64,000 nucleotides of DNA. It comes from Sphingosinicella microcystinivorans (GTDB lineage Bacteria > Pseudomonadota > Alphaproteobacteria > Sphingomonadales > Sphingomonadaceae). Where the stretch lies: NCBI RefSeq assembly GCF_027941835.1, contig NZ_CP116005.1:1689501-1753500 (forward strand), written 5' to 3'. The notes beneath the pieces are model-generated. The model searched no databases and had not been told where the DNA came from. It saw nothing but the letters and a program-made list of their open reading frames with translations. A program made the position numbers and the translations under genes. Positions 1 to 8,187 of this stretch are shown piece by piece; position 1 is the stretch's first letter; each line of letters begins with the position of its first letter.

Positions 1-261
1 GTCGACAAGGGTGTGCTGCCGAAGGACCCGTTCGTCAGCATCGACGTCGACGGCGTCGGCCAGCTCGTGAGCCTCGCCGCCGAGCGCGGCCGGGCGGCGC
101 GGCCGGGCCTCAAGCTCGGCATCTGCGGCGAGCACGGCGGCGACCCGGCCTCGATCGCGTTCTGCGAGAAGACCGGGCTCGACTACGTGAGCTGCTCGCC
201 CTACCGCGTGCCGATCGCGCGGCTCGCGGCGGCGCAGGCGGCGCTCCGGGCCAGCAAATAA
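1..261 (+). CDS. ppdK: Pyruvate, phosphate dikinase, C-terminal end (partial)
   Basis: Only the last 86 codons are present; the gene begins before the window. The fragment is the end of the PEP/pyruvate-binding TIM barrel. It carries [15 protein letters not shown], where the Cys of CGEH is the family's catalytic cysteine, followed by [21 protein letters not shown], the usual C-terminus of this family. The enzyme interconverts pyruvate, ATP and Pi with PEP, AMP and PPi in the cytoplasm. Enzyme I of the PTS and PEP synthase share the barrel, but this C-terminal wording fits PPDK best. The reading frame is open from base 1 and stops at TAA 259-261. Confidence 0.93.
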   Translation, partial: VDKGVLPKDPFVSIDVDGVGQLVSLAAERGRAARPGLKLGICGEHGGDPASIAFCEKTGLDYVSCSPYRVPIARLAAAQAALRASK

Positions 262-289
262 GCGAGTTGCCGCCGCCCTTCCGCGTGTC

Positions 290-877
290 ATGCTCGCGGG
301 CATGAAGCGGTGGGGCATCCGGCTGCTGGCGGTCGCCGCCGGGATCGCGCTCGGGCTCGGCGGCGCATGGCTCGCCGTGCGCGGCGGGCTCGGCGCGGGG
401 TCCGCGAAATCGGGGCCGTGGGTGACGTCCGCCGTTACCGGCTCCGCCGACGCCGATCTCCGGACGCGCGCCACCGTGGCCGTCGCCGGGCTGCTCGCGC
501 TCTCGGCGAAGGAAGCGATCTACTTCAACGCCGGGGAGGACAGCGCCGGGGCGCCGCTCGACGGCCGGTGCCGCTACCGCGTGACGGGCCGCGACCCGAA
601 GGCACGCTGGTGGAGCATCACGCTCTACGGCGCCGACCATTTCCTCGTCGCCAATCCGGAACGGCGCTTCAGCTTCCACATGCGGAACGTGCCGCGCGCG
701 GGGCACGAGACGTTCGCCTTCGATGTCGCGCCGACGGGCGAGGGCGAGGCGTGGCTGCCGACCGGCGGACAGACGCGCTTCGCGCTGACGCTGCGCGCCT
801 ACAATCCCGATCCCGCCATCATCGGCCGCCCGGACCGCGCGCACCTGCCGCGGATCGAGAAGGTCTCGTGCGCATGA
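290..877 (+). CDS. DUF1214 domain protein
   Basis: A 195-residue protein with an N-terminal membrane anchor or signal segment (about residues 9-30) and a DUF1214-type beta-rich domain containing the stretches YFNAGEDSAG and WWSITLYGADHFLV. A second ATG at 302 (MKRWGIRLL) is an equally good start, since neither has a clear ribosome site. It overlaps the next gene by ATGA. DUF1214 and DUF1254 proteins usually occur together, either fused or adjacent, as here. Their biochemical role is unknown; an envelope location is inferred from the hydrophobic N-terminus. Confidence 0.8.
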   Translation: MLAGMKRWGIRLLAVAAGIALGLGGAWLAVRGGLGAGSAKSGPWVTSAVTGSADADLRTRATVAVAGLLALSAKEAIYFNAGEDSAGAPLDGRCRYRVTGRDPKARWWSITLYGADHFLVANPERRFSFHMRNVPRAGHETFAFDVAPTGEGEAWLPTGGQTRFALTLRAYNPDPAIIGRPDRAHLPRIEKVSCA

Positions 878-1371
878 GGTGGCTCGGCCCCTTCGTGCTG
901 GCCGCGCTCGTCGCGCTCGCGACGTTCTTCGCGGCGCTGTGGGCGACGCCGCATGTCGTCATGGCGAAGGCGATGCAGAAGCTGGGCGCGGGCGGCGTCA
1001 ACACGATGCGGCATCAAGGGCTTCCGAACGCGGAGAATCGCTGGATCGTCCGCCCCAGCCCCGATCTGGCCTACAGCATCTGCGTGTTCGATCTCGCGAA
1101 GGGGCCGGTCGCCATCGACGCCTTCGTGCCGCCGCAGCGCTACTGGTCGCTCTCCGTCTTCGATGCGAACACCGACAACATCTTCTCGGTGAACGACCGC
1201 GCCGTGAAGGGCGGGCGCCATGCGCTGACGCTGTCGAAGAACGGGGCGGACGGGTCGCTCGCCGTGCCGGGCGGCAAGGGCATCGCGCTGATCCGCATCC
1301 TCGTCACCGATGCGGAGGACCTCGCCGCGATCGGCGCGCTCCGCCGCCGCAGCACCTGCGCGCCGGTGTGA
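874..1371 (+). CDS. DUF1254 domain protein
   Basis: A 165-residue protein starting at the ATG that overlaps the previous stop (ATGA), so the two are translationally coupled. Residues 5-25 form one hydrophobic segment. The rest resembles a short DUF1254-type domain, with NTMRHQGLPNAENRWIVRPSPDLAYSICVFDL and RYWSLSVFDANTDNIFSVND visible in pieces. DUF1254 is the usual partner of DUF1214, which supports the assignment. The function is unknown; the pair is probably exported or inner-membrane anchored with the domain in the periplasm. Confidence 0.78.
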   Translation: MRWLGPFVLAALVALATFFAALWATPHVVMAKAMQKLGAGGVNTMRHQGLPNAENRWIVRPSPDLAYSICVFDLAKGPVAIDAFVPPQRYWSLSVFDANTDNIFSVNDRAVKGGRHALTLSKNGADGSLAVPGGKGIALIRILVTDAEDLAAIGALRRRSTCAPV

Positions 1372-1378
1372 GGGCTTC

Positions 1379-1403
1379 CCTGTCGCTTGCAAGCGGCAGG
1401 TTT
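1379..1403 (+). terminator. Hairpin after the DUF1214/DUF1254 pair
   Basis: CCTGTCGCT (1379-1387) pairs with AGCGGCAGG (1392-1400) around a TGCA loop: a 9-bp stem with one G-U pair, followed by TTTC. It begins 8 nt after the DUF1254 stop codon. The T-run is short, so it is a weak intrinsic terminator at best. Confidence 0.45.
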
Positions 1404-1513
1404 CGGCGAGAATGCAGACATGCCCCCTGCGCCGGTATGACGAGAGTGTGGGCGGGTGTTATCGACCTTGCGTGGTCGTCGTCGGCACAATCGTGCCCGC
1501 AAGACAGGGGCTT

Positions 1514-2143
1514 TCAGGACAGGAACAGTGTTGCCCCGGCTTCCTTCCCGATCGCGCGCCGGTAGCCGTCCCGCGCCTGCATCCGCGCGCAGTAGGCCGC
1601 GACGTTTTCCGGGAACGCGCCGAGCTTCAGCATTTCGGCGAGCCGCAGCGCGTAGGCGAAGGCGATGTCGGCGATCGTGAAGCGTCCGGCGGCGACATAC
1701 TCGCGGTCGCCGAGCAGCTTCGCGGCGCCCTTGAGGCGCGAGAAGAACCAGCGCGTGTAGTCCTCCACCGCCTGCGGCAGCCGCCGCTCCTCCGGCTCGA
1801 ACACGCCGTAGCGCAGGACGAGCGTCTGCGGGAAGGTGAGCGTGGCGTCGGACTGGTAGAGCCAGTTGAGATAGCGGCCGTAGTCGGCCTCCTCCGGCTG
1901 CACGGCGAGCGGCGTCGGGCCGTGGCGCGCGGCGAGATAGTGGCAGATGCCGCTGGATTCGGTCATCAGCGTGTCGCCGTCGGTGAACGTCGGCGTGGTG
2001 CCGAAGGGGTTGAGGTCGAGGTAATCGGGCTCGGTGACGCGCGGCGGGAACGCCATCAGGCGGAGGTCGTAGGACAGCCCCATTTCCTCAAGGCACCAGA
2101 GCGGCCGGAACGAGCGCGTGCCCGCGCAGTGCCACAGTTTCAT
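1514..2143 (-). CDS. Glutathione S-transferase family protein
   Basis: 209 residues, normal for a cytosolic GST. The N-terminal thioredoxin-like domain (about 1-80) shows MKLWHCAGTRSFRPLW and the cis-proline/ESSGI region (NPFGTTPTF, LMTESSGICHYL) that binds the gamma-glutamyl part of glutathione. The all-helical C-terminal domain (about 88-200) holds the N-capping motif GRFTIADIAFAYAL. The substrate cannot be told from sequence; such proteins conjugate, isomerise or reduce electrophiles with glutathione. It is convergent with the DUF1254 gene and lies just downstream of the minus-strand lipoprotein gene. Confidence 0.88.
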   Translation of the reverse strand: MKLWHCAGTRSFRPLWCLEEMGLSYDLRLMAFPPRVTEPDYLDLNPFGTTPTFTDGDTLMTESSGICHYLAARHGPTPLAVQPEEADYGRYLNWLYQSDATLTFPQTLVLRYGVFEPEERRLPQAVEDYTRWFFSRLKGAAKLLGDREYVAAGRFTIADIAFAYALRLAEMLKLGAFPENVAAYCARMQARDGYRRAIGKEAGATLFLS

Positions 2144-2147
2144 GCGG

Positions 2148-2555
2148 TCAGCATTTCCTGAGGGTGATCGGAGCGCCGCCGTCGCGCGACACGGTCATCG
2201 TGTCCGGGGCCGGATAGGCGAGCGCCCATTCCTCGCGCGACCACTTGCCGCCGGACTGGCAGACCATGCGGCGCTTCTCGTCGCCGCTCGCGGCGTCGGG
2301 GGGAAGGAGGTCGCAGCGCATCCCGGCCTTGGTGAGCAGCTCGTCGTGCCAGAAGCGCCACCAGCCCTCGGTGCACTGGTCGGCGCTCTTCGCCCAGCGG
2401 CCCGCGTAGCGCGGCGGGGGCGGCAACGGGACGGCGGGTTCGGCCGGCGCCTGCGGCGTCTCCGCTGTTGTCGCGGCCTTCTCCGCGGGCGCGGATTCGG
2501 GCGCGCTGCCGCACGCCGCGAGGGCGGTGAGAAAGAGGACCGCGGCGGTGCGCAT
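2148..2555 (-). CDS. Small putative lipoprotein
   Basis: 135 residues starting at the ATG that overlaps the stop of the upstream helix-hairpin-helix gene (ATGA). The N-terminus MRTAAVLFLTALAAC is a signal peptide ending in a lipobox, with the lipidated Cys near residue 15. A Pro/Ala/Glu-rich linker follows, then a compact domain with four cysteines (DQCTEGWWRFW, GMRCDLLPPD, MVCQSGG and a C-terminal KC), which probably form disulphides in the periplasm. No family was recognised. Coupling to the membrane HhH protein suggests co-expression. Confidence 0.72.
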   Translation of the reverse strand: MRTAAVLFLTALAACGSAPESAPAEKAATTAETPQAPAEPAVPLPPPPRYAGRWAKSADQCTEGWWRFWHDELLTKAGMRCDLLPPDAASGDEKRRMVCQSGGKWSREEWALAYPAPDTMTVSRDGGAPITLRKC

Positions 2556-3178
2556 CAGTCGCTGCCGAGCTTGCCGAAACGGGCCTCGTATTCGGTGAGG
2601 CGGCCGCTCGCGAGCAGCTTCGCCTGCTCGATGAGATGGTCCTTCTCGATGCGGCCGCGGAAGTTGTCGAGCTTGGCATCGACGAGCTTCACCTCCTCGG
2701 GGCTCCAGTCGGCGATCTGCGCGAAATAGAAAATACCGACCTCGCGGAGCCGCGCGGCAAGGCGCGGGCCGACGCCTTTCAGCAGCGACAGGTCGTCGGT
2801 CGGGCCGATCGGCGCCTCGAGGAAGGTCGGCAGCTTGCGGCCCGGTTTCCAGCCGATTCCGGGGGTCGGGGCGGTGCTCGGCGGGCTGTCGGCGGCGGTC
2901 GGCGTACCGGCGCTTTCCGTCTTGCGGGCGGCCTTTTCGCGGCGCAGCCGGTCGACCTCGTCGGCAAGCGGCTTCACCTGGTCGCGCGCGGAGGCAAGCT
3001 CCTTTTCCAGCCGCGCGATCTCCGCGCCGGCGCTCGCCAGCCGCGCTGTGGCCTGATCGTGCTCGGCCTGCAAGAGCTCCAGCTTCGCCGTGCCGCGGAA
3101 CAGCGCCCAGCCGAGCGCGAGCCCGACGACAAGGCCGGGCAGGCCGAATGTCAGCAGCGCGGAGATGTCGATGGGCAT
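2555..3178 (-). CDS. Membrane-anchored coiled-coil / helix-hairpin-helix protein
   Basis: 207 residues from an ATG at 3178 preceded by AAGGACAGG. There is one N-terminal transmembrane helix (about residues 7-28), then a Glu/Ala/Arg-rich coiled coil (about 30-85) and a low-complexity linker. A C-terminal helix-hairpin-helix unit follows (PTDDLSLLKGVGPRLAARL, then an IADWSPEEV segment). That C-terminal pattern is the H3-type HhH domain often seen in alphaproteobacteria as a stand-alone domain or fused to other proteins. The function is unknown; DNA or protein binding by the HhH is possible. Confidence 0.75.
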   Translation of the reverse strand: MPIDISALLTFGLPGLVVGLALGWALFRGTAKLELLQAEHDQATARLASAGAEIARLEKELASARDQVKPLADEVDRLRREKAARKTESAGTPTAADSPPSTAPTPGIGWKPGRKLPTFLEAPIGPTDDLSLLKGVGPRLAARLREVGIFYFAQIADWSPEEVKLVDAKLDNFRGRIEKDHLIEQAKLLASGRLTEYEARFGKLGSD

Positions 3179-3252
3179 GGTCCTGTCCTTGCTTGGCCTG
3201 ACTCTCCCGAACTGATAGCGCGGTCGCCGCCGAATCCAAGGAGACAATCTCG

Positions 3253-4473
3253 ATGGGACCGCTTTCCGGCCTCAAGGTGCTCGATCTCTCCCGCGTGCTC
3301 GCGGGGCCGTGGGCGACGCAGATCCTCGCCGATCTCGGCGCCGAGGTGGTGAAGGTGGAGCGGCCCGGCGCGGGCGACGACACGCGAAGCTGGGGGCCGC
3401 CGTTCATCACGGGCGCGGACGGCACGCAGGGCGACGCCGCCTATTACCTCTCGGCGAACCGCAACAAGCAGAGCCTCGCCATCGACATCGCCGATCCGCG
3501 CGGCGCGGCGCTGGTGCGGCGGCTGGCGGAGAGCGCGGACGTGGTCGTCGAGAACTTCAAGGCGGGCGGGCTTGCCCGCTACGGGCTCGACTACGCGGGG
3601 CTTTGCGCGGTGAAGCCCGACATCGTCTATTGCTCGGTCACCGGCTTCGGGCAGGACGGGCCGAACGCCGAGCGGCCCGGCTACGATTTCGTCATCCAGG
3701 CGATGGCGGGGTTGATGAGCATCACCGGCCCCGCGGGCGGCCAGCCGACCAAGGCGGGCGTCGCCATCGCCGACATCACCACGGGCCTCTACGCCGCCAT
3801 CGCCATCCTCGCCGCGCTCCGCCACCGCGACGCGACCGGCGAGGGGCAGCACATCGACATGGCGCTGTTCGACACGACGCTCGGCTGGATGGCGAACCAG
3901 GCGATGAACTATCTCGTCTCGGGCAAGGCGCCGCGCCCGATGGGGAACGCGCACCCCAACATCGTGCCCTATCAGGACTTCCCCACGGCGACGCGCCGCA
4001 TCGCCGTCGCGGTCGGCAACAACGGGCAGTTCCGGGCCTTCGCGAAGGCGCTCGGGCATCCCGAATGGAGCGACGACCCGCGCTATGCCGCGGGCTCGGC
4101 GCGCGTGGCGAACCGCGAGGTGCTGGTCGCCGAGATCGAGGCGGTGCTCGTGCGGGAGCCCGCCGAGCGCTGGCTGGCCGCGCTCGACGCGGCGGGCGTT
4201 CCCGCCGGGCCGGTCAACGATCTCGCGCAGGCGTTCGCGGAGGAGCAGACCAAGGCGCGGGGCCTCGTGATCGAGCAGCCGCACCCGCTCGCGGGCACCG
4301 TGCGGACGATGGCGCAGCCGATGCGCTTTTCGAAGACGCCGCCCGATTATGCGAAGGCGCCGCCGGAGCGCGGCGCGGACAGCGCGGCCGTGCTGCGCGC
4401 GGCCGGTCTTTCCGATGCCGAGATCGCGGCGCTGGCGGCGGCGGGCGTCGTCGAGACGAACGCCCGCGCCTGA
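3253..4473 (+). CDS. CaiB/BaiF family CoA-transferase
   Basis: 406 residues, the standard length for family III CoA-transferases, which move CoA between carboxylic acids through an aspartyl-CoA thioester. The N-terminus PLSGLKVLDLSRVLAGPWATQ is diagnostic. Asp202 in the GQHIDMALFD stretch is the expected catalytic residue, and KPDIVYCSVTGFGQDGP is the usual central motif. The start has a good ribosome site (AAGGAGACAATCTCG before ATG). The acyl substrate cannot be predicted. The gene stands alone, divergent from the HhH gene and convergent with tadC. Confidence 0.92.
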   Translation: MGPLSGLKVLDLSRVLAGPWATQILADLGAEVVKVERPGAGDDTRSWGPPFITGADGTQGDAAYYLSANRNKQSLAIDIADPRGAALVRRLAESADVVVENFKAGGLARYGLDYAGLCAVKPDIVYCSVTGFGQDGPNAERPGYDFVIQAMAGLMSITGPAGGQPTKAGVAIADITTGLYAAIAILAALRHRDATGEGQHIDMALFDTTLGWMANQAMNYLVSGKAPRPMGNAHPNIVPYQDFPTATRRIAVAVGNNGQFRAFAKALGHPEWSDDPRYAAGSARVANREVLVAEIEAVLVREPAERWLAALDAAGVPAGPVNDLAQAFAEEQTKARGLVIEQPHPLAGTVRTMAQPMRFSKTPPDYAKAPPERGADSAAVLRAAGLSDAEIAALAAAGVVETNARA

Positions 4474-4479
4474 GGCCGG

Positions 4480-5460
4480 TCAGCTCGTGAAGTTGTCGGC
4501 GATCGCGCAGGCCGCCGGCCCGAGGATCACGACGAACAGCACCGGTAGGATGAACAGGATCAGCGGCACGGTCATGATCGCCGGAAGCCGCGCGGCCTTT
4601 TCCTCGGCGCGCATCATGCGCTCGTTGCGGAATTCGGCGGACAGCACGCGCAGGGACGAGGCGAGCGGCGTGCCGTACTTCTCGGTCTGGATCATGGTCG
4701 TCACGACGCCGCGCAGCGCCTCGAGATCGACGCGGTTCGCGAGGTTCTCGAACGCCTGCCTGCGGTCGGTGAGGAAGCCGAGCTCGATCGCGGTCAGCGC
4801 GAACTCGTCGGCGAGCTCGGGGTAGCCGTTGCCGAGCTCCTTGGCGACGCGGTTGAACGCGGCGTCGACGGTGAGGCCGGCCTCGGCGCAGATCACGAGC
4901 AGGTCGAGCGCGTCGGGAAGACCCTTGCGGATCGCGTCCGAGCGCTTGGTGATCAGGTTCTTCACATAGATGTCGGGCGCCTTGTAGCCCAGCAGCAGCG
5001 CGCCGCCGACGATCATCGCCTTCGTCGAGGACGCATAGTCCGGGAACATGCCGAGACCGTAGATGTAGAAGGCGGCAAGGGCGCCGAGCGCGAACGGCGC
5101 GATCAGGCGGCCGAACAGGAACAGCACGACCGCGTCCTTGGAGCGGATGCCGGCCTGCACCAGCTTCACCTCGGCGAGCTTGGTCTGCTCGTCCTGCATG
5201 ACCGACATCTTCTTGAGGATGCCGCGCATGAAATCCGTGGCCTCGGCCCTGGCGGCGAGGCTGGAGCGGCGGCGCGGCGCGACGATGCCGGCCTTGAGCT
5301 GCTCGCGGCGGTCCTGAAGCGCCTTGACGCGGCCGCGCATCGGATCGCGGACGGTCGCCACCGACCAGACCGCGACCATCATGGCGAAGACACCGAGCGC
5401 TGCGAGCAGCGTGGCGAGATCGGTCCCGGTCATGCCGAGAAGGAGGGTTTTCTCTTCCAT
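4480..5460 (-). CDS. tadC: Tad pilus assembly inner-membrane protein TadC
   Basis: 326 residues with a GspF/T2SSF domain. Hydrophobic segments lie near the N-terminus, around residues 125-180 and at the C-terminus (MTVPLILFILPVLFVVILGP). The central cytoplasmic part has the RSDAIRKGLPDALDLLVICAEAGLTVDAAFNRVAKELG motif typical of TadC. TadB and TadC form the inner-membrane platform driven by the CpaF ATPase in Flp/Tad pilus assembly. Its ATG overlaps the tadB stop (ATGA), and it is the last gene of the minus-strand operon in this window. Confidence 0.92.
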   Translation of the reverse strand: MEEKTLLLGMTGTDLATLLAALGVFAMMVAVWSVATVRDPMRGRVKALQDRREQLKAGIVAPRRRSSLAARAEATDFMRGILKKMSVMQDEQTKLAEVKLVQAGIRSKDAVVLFLFGRLIAPFALGALAAFYIYGLGMFPDYASSTKAMIVGGALLLGYKAPDIYVKNLITKRSDAIRKGLPDALDLLVICAEAGLTVDAAFNRVAKELGNGYPELADEFALTAIELGFLTDRRQAFENLANRVDLEALRGVVTTMIQTEKYGTPLASSLRVLSAEFRNERMMRAEEKAARLPAIMTVPLILFILPVLFVVILGPAACAIADNFTS

Positions 5461-6434
5461 CAGATTTCGAAGCTCACCATCTTGGCCATGATAAAGGCGC
5501 CGATTGACATCCAGACGAGGCCGCCGATGCCCGCCACCATCAGGCGCGGATCGGTGAAGAACGGCTGGAGGTAGGAGGGGTTCATCATGTACACCAGCGT
5601 GAACACGATGAACGGCAGCGCGCCGACGATGTAGGCGGACGCCTTCGATTCGGACGACATCGCCCGGATCTTCAGCTTCATCTGCGCGCGCTTCCTCAGC
5701 ACGTCGGCGAGGTTGTTCAGCGTCTCGGCGAGGTTGCCGCCCGTCTCGCGCTGGATCGACAGCGTGATGACGAAGAACTGGAACTCGGGCGTCGCGAGGC
5801 GGTTCGCGGTTTCCTGAAGCGCCTGCTCCATCGTGCGGCCGATGCGGATCTTGTCGGAGACCTGCCGGAACTCGTAGCCGACCGGGTCCATGATCTCCTT
5901 GCCGACGACGCCGATGGATTCGGAGATCGGCAGACCCGACCGGAGGCCGCGCACGAGAAGGTCGATCGCGTCCGGGAAGCGGTCGTTGAAATTCTTCACG
6001 CGCTTCTTGATGAAGAAGCTCACCACCATGTGCGGGAGGAACAGGCCGAAGAACAGGCCGGCCAGCGCGGCGAGCCCCATCGGCGCGCCGGAACTCGAAA
6101 TGGCGATGAAGACGAGCGCCAGGATGCCGAGGCTCGCGACCGCGTACTGGCCGAGCGACCAGGACTTGCCGGTGCGCTCCAGCCGCTGGCGAAGCAGCGC
6201 CCGGTTCGGGATGAAGCCCTGGAACATGTTGTCGAGCCTGCTCTCGCGCGAGGCGAGGATGCGGCGCATCTGCACCTGCGCGAGCACCTCGCGCGAGGAG
6301 GAATGCCGCTCGCGCAGCTGCTCAAGCCGCTTCGCGCCGCGCTTCGCGTTGCCGTCGCCGCTCATCAGAATGATCAGCGCCAGCACCAGGAAGACGCCGC
6401 CGAAGATCACGGCGATCATCAGGTCACGGCTCAT
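5460..6434 (-). CDS. tadB: Tad pilus assembly inner-membrane protein TadB
   Basis: 324 residues starting at MSRDLMIAVIFGG; the ATG overlaps the cpaF stop (ATGA) and the stop overlaps tadC. An N-terminal membrane helix is followed by a basic cytoplasmic region, paired hydrophobic segments around residues 100-145, and the T2SSF motif with FNDRFPDAIDLLVRGLRSGLPISESIG. It ends with two membrane helices. It is the paralogue and partner of TadC in the platform that transfers Flp pilin subunits to the growing pilus. Confidence 0.92.
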   Translation of the reverse strand: MSRDLMIAVIFGGVFLVLALIILMSGDGNAKRGAKRLEQLRERHSSSREVLAQVQMRRILASRESRLDNMFQGFIPNRALLRQRLERTGKSWSLGQYAVASLGILALVFIAISSSGAPMGLAALAGLFFGLFLPHMVVSFFIKKRVKNFNDRFPDAIDLLVRGLRSGLPISESIGVVGKEIMDPVGYEFRQVSDKIRIGRTMEQALQETANRLATPEFQFFVITLSIQRETGGNLAETLNNLADVLRKRAQMKLKIRAMSSESKASAYIVGALPFIVFTLVYMMNPSYLQPFFTDPRLMVAGIGGLVWMSIGAFIMAKMVSFEI

Positions 6435-8134
6435 CCCATACACTCCATCAATGCGCGGCCGAGGCCGAAGTATTCCGCGCGTTCGTAGCAATTCGGGCGA
6501 AGGCCCGTGCTGATGTATTCGCCGCGCAGTTTCCCGCTCTCGTCCTCGCCGTTGTAGCGGTAGAGGAACAGGTCCTGCATGGTGATGACGTCGCCTTCCA
6601 TGCCGACCACCTCCGAGATGTGGGTGATGCGGCGGCCGCCGTCGCGCATACGGCTGATCTGCACGACGAGGTTGAGCGCGTCGGAAATCTGCTGGCGGAT
6701 GGCGCTGGGGCTGAGATTGAGCCCGGCCATGTTGATCATGTTCTCAAGACGCGTCAGCGCCTCGCGCGGGCGGTTCGCGTGCAGCGTGCCGAGCGAGCCG
6801 TCGTGGCCCGTGTTCATGGCGGCGAGCAGGTCGAACGCCTCGGGGCCGCGAACCTCGCCGAGGATGATGCGGTCCGGGCGCATACGCAGCGCGTTCTTCA
6901 CGAGGTCGCGCATCGTGACCTGGCCGTTGCCCTCGAGGTTCGCCGGGCGCGTTTCGAGGCGCACGACGTGCGGCTGCTGGAGCTGGAGCTCGGCGGCGTC
7001 CTCGATGGTGACGATGCGCTCGCCGGGGTCGATGTTGCGCGAGATCGCGTTCAGCATCGTCGTCTTGCCGGAACCCGTACCGCCCGAGATCAGGATGTTG
7101 AGGCGGCAGCGGCCGGCGATGTTCAGGAACTTGCACATGGCCGGCGACATCGAGCCGCCTTCCATCATGCGGTCGAGCGTCAGCTTGATCTTGGAGAACT
7201 TGCGGATCGAGATCGAGGTGCCGTCGATGGCGAGCGGCGGGATGACGACGTTGACGCGGCTGCCGTCGAGAAGGCGCGCGTCGCAGATCGGCGAGGTCTC
7301 GTCGACGCGGCGGCCGACGGCGCTGACGATGCGCTGCGCGATGTTGAGCAGGTGCGCGTCGTCGCGGAACCTGACGTCGGTCTGCGCGAGCTTGCCCTTG
7401 CGCTCGGCGTAGACGACGTTCGGTCCGTTCACCATGATCTCGCTGACGTCGTCGTCGTTGAGAAGCGGCTCGAGCGGCCCGAGGCCGAGCATGTCGTTGA
7501 GCAGCAGCGTCACGAGATCGCGCTGCTCGCGCTGGTTGAGGCCGATCTTCTCCTGGACGAGGATCTCGGAGATCACGTCCGAAATCTGCTCGGCGAGCTC
7601 GCCGCGCGAAAGATCGGCGATGACGCTCGCGTCGATCCGCTCCATCAGGATCGGGTGGACGCGCTCCTTGGCGGCGAGCACGCTCTGGGTGCTCGAACTC
7701 GCCACGCGGGCGGTACGCTCGGCGGCCTCCACGCTGGCGGCCGGCTTCAGGCCGCCGACGAGATTGATGAGCTCGTTGAGGAGGACGGTGACGGTGTCGC
7801 GCACCTGCCCGTCGTCGATCGCCATGCCCTGGATGTCGGCGAGGCGCTTGACGGTGTCTTCCATCTGCGCGGCGAGTTCGCCGCGGCGGCGCGTGCGCGT
7901 CTTCGTCGCCGGGAACAGCTCGGGAAGCTGCGGCGAAAGGATCGCGTGCAGCTCCCACACGCAGTTCTCGGTGCTGCGGCCGCGCGGCGTCTCGACGGGT
8001 TTCGAAAGCCCGAAGTCCCCGGAATCGGCGACGAGCGGCCGCCTGCCGGTGCCGGCGGCGGGGCTCTGCCCGAAGCTGTCGCCGACCACCTGCAGTCCTG
8101 CGCCGCTTCGTTTTCCGAATCCCCTGGGCTGCAT
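6431..8134 (-). CDS. cpaF: Tad pilus ATPase CpaF/TadA
   Basis: 567 residues. The N-terminal about 100 residues are poorly conserved. The type II/IV secretion ATPase core has Walker A GGTGSGKTT near residue 351, the Asp-box (IVTIEDAAELQLQQPHVVRLE) and Walker B (RPDRIILGEVRGPEAFD). GHDGSLGTLHANRPREAL is the His-box region typical of CpaF. It powers Flp pilin polymerisation at the cytoplasmic face. The chosen ATG is the first in frame. Start and stop overlap neighbours on the tadB side, while cpaE is 53 bp away across a hairpin. Confidence 0.94.
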   Translation of the reverse strand: MQPRGFGKRSGAGLQVVGDSFGQSPAAGTGRRPLVADSGDFGLSKPVETPRGRSTENCVWELHAILSPQLPELFPATKTRTRRRGELAAQMEDTVKRLADIQGMAIDDGQVRDTVTVLLNELINLVGGLKPAASVEAAERTARVASSSTQSVLAAKERVHPILMERIDASVIADLSRGELAEQISDVISEILVQEKIGLNQREQRDLVTLLLNDMLGLGPLEPLLNDDDVSEIMVNGPNVVYAERKGKLAQTDVRFRDDAHLLNIAQRIVSAVGRRVDETSPICDARLLDGSRVNVVIPPLAIDGTSISIRKFSKIKLTLDRMMEGGSMSPAMCKFLNIAGRCRLNILISGGTGSGKTTMLNAISRNIDPGERIVTIEDAAELQLQQPHVVRLETRPANLEGNGQVTMRDLVKNALRMRPDRIILGEVRGPEAFDLLAAMNTGHDGSLGTLHANRPREALTRLENMINMAGLNLSPSAIRQQISDALNLVVQISRMRDGGRRITHISEVVGMEGDVITMQDLFLYRYNGEDESGKLRGEYISTGLRPNCYERAEYFGLGRALMECMG

Positions 8135-8159
8135 ACCTTACCCCGTTTTACGCACGCGC

Positions 8160-8182
8160 CCCGGCCGGTTCGCCCGGCCGGG
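8160..8182 (-). other. Perfect hairpin between cpaE and cpaF
   Basis: CCCGGCCGG (8160-8168) and CCGGCCGGG (8174-8182) form a 9-bp perfect stem around a 5-nt loop in the 53-bp gap between cpaE and cpaF. No T-run follows in the direction of transcription, so it is not a classical terminator. It could stabilise or process the mRNA between the two cistrons. Confidence 0.55.
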
Positions 8183-8187
8183 AGGCG

